A stretch of 27,462 nucleotides of DNA from Zoopage sp. CT-All (taxonomy: Eukaryota > Zoopagomycota > Zoopagomycetes > Zoopagales > Zoopagaceae). The notes beneath the pieces are model-generated. The model ran no database searches. It was not told the DNA's origin and saw nothing but the letters and a program-made list of their open reading frames with translations. Position 1 is the first letter of the stretch, and every line of letters begins with the position of its first letter. The stretch is taken from NCBI GenBank assembly GCA_004114245.1, contig QZWS01000091.1:1-27462 (forward strand), in the 5' to 3' direction. This document shows positions 8,633 through 17,210 of the stretch, in pieces. A program made the translations under genes and the position numbers.

Positions 8633-9236
8633 ATGCGTCTCGTCGCTCTCTTCATCGTCTTCTTCGCGCTCGTGGCCACCCTCGGCCACACTCACAGCAC
8701 CATCACCGCCAACGACAGCCATCCCGTTGCCGCGCTGTTCAAGCTCTCATCTGCTCTTATCGGCAGCCTTCGCGGCGCGCTTGAAAGGTACTGCGTGTTC
8801 CTGCTGGCCCCTGACTGACCTGTTGCTTAGCATCGTTGTGATCTTCGAATCCGCCTATGATTCGCCCCGCCACTCATTTTGCCTTCGCCACTCCCACGAT
8901 GTCTGCGACGCGCGCTCGCCCTCCGCCGCCGCCGCCTCGCACGCACTAGACGACGGCCAAGATTCGGGAACATGCACCCCCGCATCGATGTCGTGCGGCA
9001 GGGTGTGTCGCTGTGGGACGGCCGGGCTGCTCCAAGATGCTCGCATGACCAACGCCACCCGCACCGCTTTCGGCCGGAACTGGGCCGCCTACCTTGTCGA
9101 GCTCCCCGGATCCGATTGGGAGAGCTTCAGGGCGATGTACTTCCTCGCGTTCGTCGCCCTCTTGGCCGCGTCTGGCCGGCTCGCCTTGGTCTCGAGGATC
9201 GCCCGGCGGCTCGGCGCCTCGCTCATGGCGCTTTGA
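8633..9236 (+). CDS. Signal-peptide protein with C-terminal membrane helix
   Basis: Exons 8633-8787 and 8831-9236 are joined by a 43-nt intron (GTACTG...CTGACTGACC...TTAG, phase 2), giving 186 residues. Residues 1-19 (MRLVALFIVFFALVATLGH) form a clear signal peptide. The luminal part has a Ser/Ala-rich section and a short Cys cluster (TCTPASMSCGRVCRC). A helix near the end (YFLAFVALLAASGRLAL) followed by SRIARR looks like a membrane anchor with a basic inner flank. Family not recognised. The frame stops at TGA (9234-9236), yet the same frame reopens 9 bases later at ATG 9246 with no promoter space between. This gene and the next may therefore be one type-I membrane protein with a long cytosolic tail, broken by a TGA or joined by an unrecognised intron (for example 9189-9296, 108 nt, frame-preserving). 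Confidence 0.65.
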
Positions 9237-9245
9237 AACGGGGTA

Positions 9246-11284
9246 ATGGCGCTCTGCGAATGGGCCGTCGATGGTGCATCTGCTCGGGCGGTGAAGCGCA
9301 CCGGCGGTCCTTTCTTTGTTTTGCCGCGTAAGAAGACCTGGGCTTTGACCGCCAGGCTCCCGGGGCACTGGGAATCGAGCGCCGAGGAGTCGTCGGACGA
9401 CACGCCGGTTTCGTCGCCAAGGCTCACAGCCTTGTCCGTCGTGTCGTCAACATCGCCCGCTGCTACTGCGTCTCTTGCGACTGAGAGCGCCCGGCCCAAC
9501 GATGCCCCACCAAGCGTTGCTCCGCCGGTCATCTCTTCTGCTGTCGCGACGGGTGACGCGATGCCCTTGAATCGTGGAAGATCGACGAAGCGATCGTTCC
9601 TTACGGCCGGCAACAGCCTTCCGACGTTTCCTCCGTGGACCCCAATCCGTCGCGGTGTGTCGACGCTGGCCGAGCCAAGCTTGCCGAGGAAGAAATGCCG
9701 CGACGCGTCGACGATGACGGAGCCAAGCCTGCCGCGTAAGGAATTCCGCGATGCGTCGACGATGACGGAAGCAGGCTCGCCGAAAAAGACATATCGCGAT
9801 GCGTCGACGGCGACGGCAGCTGAGCCAAAGGAGCTCGACCGCAACACGGCAAAGACGACCGAGCCCAAGTTGCCGAGCACCAAGCACTGCGATGTGAAAC
9901 CGACGGTCGAGCCAAGCTCCAAGAGCAAGACCCGTTGCTCGGTCCAACATGGTATGTTGCTTATGATGGCGAGTATGCAATTCATTTTGTATAGATGCGC
10001 GGAAATCGCGTTCAGGGGATTCCGAGAACGTCGCCAGCCAGCCGCCCTCGTCCCAAGCGTCCGGTGGCGATCGCTTGAAGTCGTCGAATCCTCCGACTGG
10101 TGCGCCGCAAGCCGCGCTTGGGACGCGCGTGACCCCGCTTGCCGTTGAATCGCCCTCGTTCGTCGCGCCGCCAAGTGTGCAGCATGCGCTTATTGGAAGC
10201 GGCATGATCTTTTGCTCGGCGGTCGCCATGCCTGCCGTTACCAATGCCAGCGCCTACAGGTTGCGAGAACAAGCGACGACGGCATCGATCGGCGATGCGA
10301 TTATCCGGCCGCGCACATGTACATCGCCGGACACGACGAGACATTGCTCTCCTGCGCTCCTGACGACGATCGACGATTTTTCCGCCATGTTTGCGTTGCT
10401 GAGCACCAACGATCGGCCGCCTCGCAATACGGTAGACGTCGTGATGCTCGATGAGAGTAGCGATTTGGTAGCGATGGATCTCGAATTCTCGCCCGCAAGT
10501 CCGGACTGCGGAGCATCGGCTGGTATCGAGGATGTCCCGATGGCTCCCAGGTTCATCGGTCACGACGCACAGGTTTCGTTCGAGGAAGTCGCCAGGGCGC
10601 TTCATATGGATATCTCAAATCTGACGGCGTCCGATATCGAGCTGCTCAATCTCGTGCTGGCTGATGTTCCCACGGTCGATTCCGCCGATTTCGCCGTGCC
10701 TGACGCTCCCATGGACGATTCCACCGCGTTAGATCCCGCCGTGGCCGATTTCGCCATGGTCGACTGCATGCCAAGGGCTCACGGCAACCTTGGAGCGTGG
10801 CAAGAGCCGTCTCCGATGGAGATCGACGAGCAGACCTCGCATCTATTCATCCCAAGCGAGGATCCCATCGTCTCGGCATCTTCTCCAGCGCCGTCAGGAG
10901 AAGTTCAAGGTGTCATCTTTGGCGCGAAAGGACGCGTAGCTCCCGGTCAGTTCATCATGCGCTCCATTTTCTGCTGACATGTCTGTAGATGCAGCCAGGG
11001 CTGTTCCGCTTCGCAATCGTCCAGTGCGAGTACCCCGGGGACAACCGCGCCTCCCATCTGCCGCCCAAGCGCCAGTGGTGAGCGATGCGCCGTATGTTGG
11101 CGATGGCTCGGCGTCGACTCCCGACGACGACGACTTGACTGCGGCGGAAATCTTGCGCATATCGGCAGGGATCGGGTACGACGAGGACGCCGAGATTGAC
11201 GTCAACAATCGACGCGATCTCCGAGCGGAGGCGGCAAGCGATCTTGCATTGGCCCGAAGGATGCTGGCCAAACCGCGGAAATGA
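9246..11284 (+). CDS. Ser/Pro/Asp-rich protein of unknown function, about 650 aa
   Basis: Three exons 9246-9951, 9995-10945 and 10989-11284 are joined by two 43-nt phase-1 introns (GTATGT...ATAG and GTCAGT...CTGACATGTCTGTAG). Together they make exactly 651 codons, and the clean joins are the main evidence for coding. The product is predicted to be disordered. It has a Ser/Thr/Pro-rich start, five or six degenerate 16-residue repeats (model STMTEPSLPRKEFRDA), and an acidic middle with short helices (FEEVARALHMDISNL; SDIELLNLVLADV) and Asp-Ala-rich runs. It ends in a charged helix (RRDLRAEAASDLALARRM). It is in the same frame as the upstream signal-peptide protein, and sense-like sequence continues in frame past its own TGA (see 11285-11532). 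Function unknown; a cytosolic tail of a membrane protein is one option. Confidence 0.6.
9660..9851 (+). repeat. 48-nt tandem repeats (16-residue units)
   Basis: Three clear units start at 9660, 9708 and 9756, each opening tcgacg and ending with a codon pair for Asp-Ala (gatgcg or gacgcg). A fourth, degraded unit starts at 9804. The encoded units read STLAEPSLPRKKCRDA, STMTEPSLPRKEFRDA and STMTEAGSPKKTYRDA. Basic and Ser/Thr residues recur at fixed places, so they could be phosphorylation or binding modules. Confidence 0.85.
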
Positions 11285-11532
11285 ACCGGGACGAGTTCAA
11301 CCAAGGTGCCCGAGTCGACGCCTGGTGCCGATGCCTGGACGGGCGAGTCAAGTGCTGGCCCCACTACAGCCGCCGCTCCGAGGTTACGGCTAACGCTGCG
11401 CGGAAAGACTGCCAAGGATATGATGGCAGACGAGGGTAAGTAATCTGGTTTATCATTCCCGGATTACCATTGATACTAGATCAACGGGTAAGGCGGCCGA
11501 CGAATCGAAAGGATTACCGGCTGCTGCGATAA
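11285..11532 (+). other. Possible 3' extension of the preceding gene after an in-frame TGA
   Basis: The frame of the 10989-11284 exon stays open for another 50 codons after TGA, reading as a plausible Ser/Thr/Pro-rich then basic segment (RLRLTLRGKTAKDMMADE). It then meets a consensus 44-nt intron at 11436-11479 (GTAAGT...ATACTAG, phase 1). The next exon adds DQRVRRPTNRKDYRLLR and a TAA at 11530-11532. The good splice sites suggest real coding sequence. A frame-preserving intron 11201-11305 (105 nt, GTCAAC...CCAAG) would bypass the TGA, but its donor is weak. Otherwise this gap upstream of the folate gene shows only an AT-rich TATA-like patch at 11549-11559. Confidence 0.4.
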
Positions 11533-11548
11533 ATATGTACTGCATTGT

Positions 11549-11559
11549 GTAATATATTT
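11549..11559 (+). promoter_or_regulatory. TATA-like box upstream of the folate cyclo-ligase gene
   Basis: gtaatatattt lies about 125-135 bases before the preferred ATG (11684) and about 35-40 bases before an in-frame ATG at 11591. The distance pattern elsewhere favours the later start. Confidence 0.45.
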
Positions 11560-11683
11560 GCATAGCATTTTGTGATTCAAACCTTCTCGTATGATGTCTC
11601 CCTTGAAAAATCAGAAATTGGATAGCATTGATATTTTGTTGGTGCAACAGCGGAAAAGAACGATCTCGGGGAATTGGCTGCTC

Positions 11684-12392
11684 ATGTCAACACAGCTTGC
11701 GAAACGCTCCCTTCGACGCCAGCTCCGCGCCGTTCTCCGTGTGCTTTCGCCACAAACCATCCGCGCGGACACAGAGGCCGTCGTGAAGCTACTATTTGAC
11801 CTCCGCGAGTATCAAAATGCGCAGCGAGTAAGTGTTTACGCGAGCATGAGCGGTGAAATTGCTACGGACGCCATCATCGCCGACATCTTCCTTACTGGTG
11901 TGTTTGTTCCTCACAGCTGCGCCTTCCTATGCTCCAATTGCTTGCAGGCAAAGAGTGCTATATCCCGCGATGGGACGGAAACGCCATGGCAATGACCCGT
12001 ATTCCTTCCTATGCCGCGTTCCTCGAGCTTCCTGTCAATGCTTGGGGCATTCGGGAGCCGACGACGATCGATCCCGCTGACACTGTTCCTGATCTCGTCA
12101 TTATGCCTGGCCTGGGGTTTGATGCGTCACGGAACCGAATCGGACATGGCAAGGGCTACTATGATCGGTACCTCGCCAGTATCTGCAGTCAAGCTGTGAC
12201 CAGCGGTCTTCCAAGGCCTGTGTCGGGTGAGTCTCTTAATCGCGCTATACAGGACTGAAAGCAATGCTGATTTGCAATTGATTGATAGTCGCGCTAGCAC
12301 TGCATGCCCAGATGATAGAGAGCGTTCCTACGGACAGCAACGACATGAGACCAGATATGCTTATTACCCCTGATAGGATTCTGCACAGCTGA
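11684..12392 (+). CDS. FAU1: 5-formyltetrahydrofolate cyclo-ligase
   Basis: Three exons 11684-11897, 11948-12226 and 12289-12392, with introns of 50 nt (GTGTGT...TGCAG) and 62 nt (GTGAGT...GATAG), both phase 1, give 198 residues, the usual size. The enzyme uses ATP to convert 5-formyl-THF (folinate) to 5,10-methenyl-THF. Family marks are an N-terminal basic segment (AKRSLRRQLRAVLRVL), the substrate-loop region GKECYIPRWDG recreated exactly across the first splice junction, and the signature PGLGFDASRNRIGHGKGYYD followed by RYL. The C-terminal strand MLITPDRIL matches the conserved end. An in-frame ATG at 11591 would add 31 residues (MMSPLKNQKLD...), possibly a leader. I prefer 11684 because homologous sequence starts there. 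Confidence 0.93.
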
Positions 12393-12458
12393 ATACAATT
12401 CGTGCTTACACAGTGTAAATGCATATCTAAACTAAATCATGCTGTCCGCTCACGTGCG

Positions 12459-14107
12459 TTATTGCCAGCGTCGCGGTGCTCCGCTGGCCCGTCCGCCTCC
12501 ATCCGTACTCCCACTGCTGCCGCGCTCTCTCAGCTTGGCATTCAGCCGATCCATGTTCCTCCTAGCCTCCTCGTTCGCCACACTTACGCTGCGATTCCTC
12601 GTTCCACCGCCCGAACTACCCGGCCGCGATGGACCCGTGCTCAACGAGCGAATGCTGCTAAAGGCGGATCCCAACAAGGATGTCGATGGCGGCGAGGAAG
12701 GCGACGATGGCGGCATTGTGGGCGCATTGACAGGTGTACGAGAGCGCGACATTCTCCCGCCATCTCTTGGCGACGATGCACTTGTTGTATTTGGACGCAG
12801 TGACATTGGAGGGGCCGTAGATCTGCCTTCGTTCTTGTGGGGGGATGTCGCAATCGGCGTGGGCGAGGAGCCGCGCTCGGCGATGACTGTAAGTCCTCCG
12901 GTTACTATCTGATCACGCGGACTTGTCGCCATCGCTATAACCTCCAATCGTGTCATTGACGACGTCTCGAGTCTCATTCTAGTGGTCGGACGGGCGGATT
13001 CTGCGCGGCGATGATTCCCAACTAGCTGCTTCGCTTCTTCCCTCACCGGCGTAGTCACCACATTGGTTGTGCGCTGGTTCCACACAACCGAATCGAATGT
13101 CAACGCGGCCGCAGTGCGTGTCACAGAGGATTCTTGCAATGACATTCTCATTTTTTGCTGCGATTGCAGATGCACCATAGGGGTGGCCGAGGAGGTTGCC
13201 GGTCGCTGCTGCTGAGCGGGTGCCCGAGCCACTGCCGCAGCACGAGCCGATCGGCGGTATATCTTTGCAAGCGACGGCATCCTGACCTCCATATCTGCTC
13301 TCGACAGAGACAACTCATCGGGCACGAGATCTTGCAACCGGTGAAGCATGGACATGATATCCTTGATCGCCGTGCGTGTACGGTCCACCTGTTCGGTCAA
13401 ATTGGTGGCATCCCGTGAAAGCTTATCCCGAACCACGCTCATTCGCCCGAGCGTTCCGCTTCCCGAAGACAGAGCGAGTCTGGCGGACAAATCCTCGACA
13501 TGTCGCCGGCTCCCAGCAATGCGTTTCTAGTGATCATCAATGGCGCCTATTCCACCCTTAGTGGTACCTGTTTCAGGGCAAGCTCGTCGTTAAACTTGCG
13601 CCTGCGGTCTCTCACTACGCTCCATACCTCGATCATCGCATGCGCCAGGGGTGTTTCTGGCACAGCATCGACGCGGGTTTGCGACGTGCGGAAGGGCTGC
13701 AGGAGACCCTCGAGCGATATGAATGACTGGCCGGGTGCACGGCGGCGGCCCAGCGGCGAGAACTAGCAGCAGACGTATAATTCACGCAGGGATTGACAGG
13801 ATAAAGCTGACAGTTGGGAGATCATGAAGGGCGGCAAGGAGTGGGTCTTGCTTCACAGCCAGAGATTTTCGCGTGACGACACTCACTACTCCCAGATGCT
13901 AAAGTACGCACGAACATTATGTCACTCTACAAGCAAAAGAGGAGCACAACTCACTGTCTCGGAGTTGCTCCGGGTGGTTGCAGCCGGCCTGGCCGCTCTG
14001 GCCCTCCCGGATCCGGCCTCCAAATCACTGTCTGATGACGACAACCCTTCGTCGGGAACAGCAACATCCTCGCGAGACACTGTTGTGACTGCGTCGAGAG
14101 CAGTCAT
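12459..14107 (-). CDS. BORCS5: BORCS5-like subunit (BORC lysosome-positioning complex), long C-terminal tail
   Basis: Four exons on the minus strand: 14107-13955, 13898-13812, 13762-13568 and 13526-12459. The introns of 56, 49 and 41 nt are all phase 0, giving 500 residues. BORC acts at the lysosome/vacuole surface and couples it to Arl8 and kinesin. Recognition rests on the join KQDPLLAALHDLPTFSPL across exons 2-3, which matches the family's DP(D/L)...(E/D)(I/L)PTF.PL block. The following helical region ends in RTRTAIKDIMSMLHRLQDLV-PDE, like the family's coiled-coil end (D..VP.LDRLN.MLPE). Beyond this a roughly 250-residue Ser/Pro/Arg-rich tail is present, absent from the about 200-residue animal protein. 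The start is uncertain: ATG 14107 has a TATA-like box 80 bases upstream, while the frame is open to ATG 14446 (CACC-ATGG). No N-terminal Met-Gly myristoylation site is evident at either. Confidence 0.72.
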
Positions 14108-14184
14108 GGATGAGGAGCGGCGGTGATCAACGCCAAGGTAAACGGCATGCAGCTGTTGTCGTTGATGTTCGCCCAACACGGGTG

Positions 14185-14190
14185 TTATAT
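14185..14190 (-). promoter_or_regulatory. TATA-like box for the BORCS5-like gene
   Basis: On the minus strand, ggATATAAcacc lies about 80 bases before the ATG at 14107, the usual spacing in this window. It supports the shorter start over the in-frame ATG at 14446, which would place this box inside the coding region. Confidence 0.45.
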
Positions 14191-14536
14191 CCCTCCTCCG
14201 ACGCCGCTGTTTTACTGTCACTGGCGAGCCACTTGGTGCGTCTGCAGGGGTGGTGGTCGCGGTGGTGGCCGTGGTAGTGACCGTGTTGCTGAAGGGGAGG
14301 GGGGGACGTTTGCGCGGCCGCGGCGAGTGCGGATCATGGGGTCGGTAGTGGCTGGTTTGCTTCCTGACCAGCGTCGACTGCTCCTGGCCCTGCAGGGTGA
14401 TGTGAGTGTGAGCGATGAGACTGGCATGAGACACGCGACAGACCATGGTGCGGAGGGATGCCGGTGGAGGGAAGGTGGTGCGGGGTTTTGGCTGACGTGG
14501 CACTTTGGCCAAAAACTGTACTGCATAATGAAACGT
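14191..14536. other. Intergenic or 5' extension region, 346 bp
   Basis: It lies between the 3' end of 7TM-B and the BORCS5-like gene, both on the minus strand. It is open on the minus strand from ATG 14446 (MVCRVSHASLIAHT...) through a Thr-rich low-complexity run into the BORCS5-like frame, so it may be N-terminal coding sequence or leader. No other feature seen. Confidence 0.5.
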
Positions 14537-15785
14537 CTATACAACATACTCGCCGAGTTCGTTGATGTAGCCGACGCTGGGGCTTCGTTGCGTGCGCATC
14601 GCACTCGGCGTCTCCTGCGGCGCTGCTGGTTGTGTTGCGACGAGATGTAGGGCAAACTCTGGAATGGGCATGCGTCGGCCGGGAGCGATGCCTTCGGGGT
14701 AGAGCGGTGCCGGTGGAGGGTATATGTGGCCACGGGATGCTGCTGAGTGATCGGGCTCTGGCATGGACATCAGCGGCGGTGTGGTATATCTTGCACCGTT
14801 GGCGTCGCTGTTGAACACTGGGCCGGAATCCAGTATGCCCGAGGCGGTCATGGGCGGCGGTGCCGGCTGTGGCCAGGTCCCAGAGTGCTCTGGCACGGGA
14901 TGCAATGATGGAAATGGTGGCTGCTGGGGTTCTTGCACTGTCGGCGGCTGGCTCGTGTCTACTGGTCCAGCCGGGGGTGGTCGCGTTAGAGGAGGGTATG
15001 TCGGCGGCGCTCCGAACCCGCTGTATGCTGCTGGGTAGAGTGCCGACAGCATGGCAATGAAGCAGTCGAGAACGAGATACGCGATTAGCGCTGCGAAACG
15101 CGGGGATATCACCGTGACGAGGTACACGGCTGTGACTATGAACAACATGACACTCATTCTTGCCGATTGCTGCGAAAGGCCATCAGCAGTGGGTATTGCA
15201 GTGGGAAGGGGAGCCTACGTTGCGCTTGAGAGTCGAGTGGCGAGTATCCGACGATCGGGTTAGGAACCCGGCTGCTACGGCAGCGACGGCGCACGACACC
15301 ACCGTGAGCACTCCGGTGGCGTAGATACCGCCGGCATACACATCTAGCAGCCCGGCCGACGGGTCCACGGAGTATGTCACAATAAACAGCACGGGTCGGG
15401 CAACGCCATTGACGATGATGGAGACAAAGAGCAGCAGAAACAGCACCCGCATGGACCGGTATCGCTCGGGAGAGCGCAGGTGGCGCTTCATGGCCCACAC
15501 CCAGCGCAGCATCAGCCATATCAGCGCCACGGGAAATGCCAAATGCAACAGGTAGAGAACGGCGAGAATGACGGCGAAGTAGGGCTGCGGCTGGGTGAAG
15601 AGGGCGGTGAGGTAGACGGGGATGAGGAGGGCCGAGACGACAATCAGCAGGGCGTAGGAAGCGTCACGGTGGATGTAGAAGCGCACGGCGTGTATGATGC
15701 AGAAGATGGCGACGCAGCAGACCGAGACGAGAAGAAGGAGGCCCTCGGAGGAGCCGAGGACGGCGAGAAGGGCAGCCGGATCCAT
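14537..15785 (-). CDS. Seven-helix membrane protein 7TM-B, Pro-rich tail
   Basis: Two exons, 15785-15219 and 15169-14537, with a 49-nt intron (GTAGGC...CGCAG, phase 0), give 399 residues. Helices are visible at about residues 15-37, 44-63, 70-93, 113-137 and 152-175, then two after the splice (SVMLFIVTAVYLVTVIS; AALIAYLVLDCFIAML). The splice restores the sixth and seventh helices, which supports it. Basic loops (RFYIHRD; WVWAMKRHLRSPERYRSMR; TLKRNQSAR) again put the N-terminus outside and the tail inside. The WVWAM motif (95-99) matches WITSM/WVKSM in the three paralogues. The cytosolic tail is about 160 residues, rich in Pro, with PPTYPPL and PPPAPLYP stretches, and ends SVGYINELGEYVV. It is transcribed away from 7TM-C across a shared promoter. 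Most divergent of the four; family unknown. Confidence 0.87.
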
Positions 15786-16201
15786 GCGCTGCAGATGGAT
15801 GCCAAGGTCAGCTGACCGCCAAGAGGAGATAAGGGTGGGTGGCATTAGGATGCTATTTCCTGCATGTGACTTGAGGCATCTGAAGTCCTTATGGGATTGC
15901 GGTCTACTGGGGCTTGAGAAATACACGCCTAGCTGCATTCCATCTGCAGAATGGCCGATGACGTGGAAGCAGAGCATTTGGACCTGAGCACCTTCAAGCC
16001 AACGGCCTGAAGCGGCCTTAGCCACGCCCCACAGCCTGCTGATTCCCGGCTTCGTCTCCGTCCGCTTCTGAACTTGGGCGCACGACAGGCATATATTAAT
16101 CGCGACTTTGATCTAGCGCACTCCTGTAGCCTGCTTGGCCTCCAGATCCCCCGCACTCCCCGCTCCTCCCGCTCCTCCCCCCTACACGCTACACATCAGC
16201 C
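15786..16201. promoter_or_regulatory. Shared divergent promoter of 7TM-B and 7TM-C
   Basis: This 416-bp gap separates two head-to-head seven-helix genes. A TATA-like ATATATTAAT at 16091-16100 is about 105 bases before the 7TM-C ATG and is followed by a C-rich leader. A 12-nt palindrome GGTCAGCTGACC at 15806-15817 lies just upstream of the 7TM-B ATG. No TATA-like box is evident for 7TM-B. Confidence 0.6.
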
Positions 16202-17083
16202 ATGTCCGTGTTTGTTACCGGTGTCGTCGACGCCGTCTTTGTCGGCCTGCTGCTCGTCGGCCACACCGTGCAGTTTGCCCGGTCAAAGGTCCGCGCTCAC
16301 ATCGCCTTCGCCAGCGCCGCATTCTTCCTGCTGGTCGCCGCCGCGACCTCCGCAGCGCTCTTCACTTCCACGCTGCTCGAGGCGCTACGAGCTCTCTTCG
16401 CGGTCTTTATCCTGTGGACCATTGCCTCGGCGATCATCTCCTTTACGCTGGTGGGCATGGTCCGTGCCTGGGTCAAGTCCATGGACAATGTGCCCGCCGG
16501 ACACACCCGCGGCCCAATCAAGGCGGCGCTTATGGGCATCAAGGTTGCCCTCGGCGTCATCCACCTGCTCCTCATCCTCCTCGTCATCCTGTATTTTTTC
16601 GTCGTCTCTAATATGTCCATTTCCCTGTTCGTCATCCCCGGCGTGCTTATGCTCATCGTCGGCCTCATCCTCGTCGGCATCACCGTGTCCCAGTGCTTTG
16701 GGGCCCACTATGACGGCTCTCCAGACATGGCCCGCAAGCGCCGTGAAATCATCGTGCTCGCCGTCCTCTCCTTCTTCTTCTTCTGGCCCCTGTTCCTTGG
16801 CACCATACCCGCCGTCAGCTACATAGTCACTCCCGTCTTCTTCTGGATCTTCCTTGGCATCGCGCTCTACACCCTCCCAAAGCTCCGCGAGCCGCCCACC
16901 GTCACCGCCGGCGGAGAGCCGATCCAGCCAGTAGTTGGTGGGGGCATGGCCACGGCTGCTAGCGGCGGCGCAGTTCCCGTCATCATGAACGACCCCAACG
17001 CGACGTCCGGCCTGGTCCAGGTCGGGTTCGACCAGCACGGGAACGCGCTGTTTGCCCAGGTGCCCGTCATGCAGCAGGTGTAG
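16202..17083 (+). CDS. Seven-helix membrane protein 7TM-C
   Basis: Intronless, 293 residues, starting at CAGCC-ATG. Hydrophobic segments are seen at about residues 3-24, 32-55, 60-88, 112-135, 138-165, 182-203 and 206-226. The loops RSKVRAH, RAWVKSMDNVPAGHTRG and DMARKRRE are basic, giving N-outside, C-inside topology. The motif WVKSM (90-94) and the seventh-helix end GIALYTLPK match 7TM-A and D (WITSM; GIALWPGA / GVALWPKA). DMARKRREIIVL occupies the place of SELQKRNQLLK. The tail (227-293) is shorter, Gly/Val/Pro-rich, without Gln repeats. It is divergent from 7TM-B and about 130 bases upstream of the GCNA-like gene. Function unknown. Confidence 0.9.
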   Translation: MSVFVTGVVDAVFVGLLLVGHTVQFARSKVRAHIAFASAAFFLLVAAATSAALFTSTLLEALRALFAVFILWTIASAIISFTLVGMVRAWVKSMDNVPAGHTRGPIKAALMGIKVALGVIHLLLILLVILYFFVVSNMSISLFVIPGVLMLIVGLILVGITVSQCFGAHYDGSPDMARKRREIIVLAVLSFFFFWPLFLGTIPAVSYIVTPVFFWIFLGIALYTLPKLREPPTVTAGGEPIQPVVGGGMATAASGGAVPVIMNDPNATSGLVQVGFDQHGNALFAQVPVMQQV

Positions 17084-17140
17084 GCCTGCTGCTACACATC
17101 GACTGTGGCTTGATGTAATTTCTCCTGCGTCGTGGGTAAA

Positions 17141-17148
17141 TATATAAG
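17141..17148 (+). promoter_or_regulatory. TATA box upstream of the GCNA-like gene
   Basis: TATATAAG lies 58 bases after the 7TM-C stop and about 65 bases before the ATG at 17211, supporting that ATG as the start of the following gene. Confidence 0.6.
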
Positions 17149-17210
17149 ACTCTCAGGCGCTCTGCATTGCTGCCTCTGAGTTGCCGACTGACTGTCGACA
17201 GGCCAATCAG

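Noticed and set aside
9089-10174. Minus-strand frame of 361 codons with repeats
   Set aside because: Antisense image of the 48-nt repeat gene. The plus strand has two clean phase-1 introns that keep a single 651-codon frame.
13824-14126. Plus-strand ATG frame of 100 codons (MKGGKEWVLLHSQ...)
   Set aside because: Looks protein-like, but it is antisense to BORCS5-like exons whose splicing recreates a conserved family block on the minus strand.
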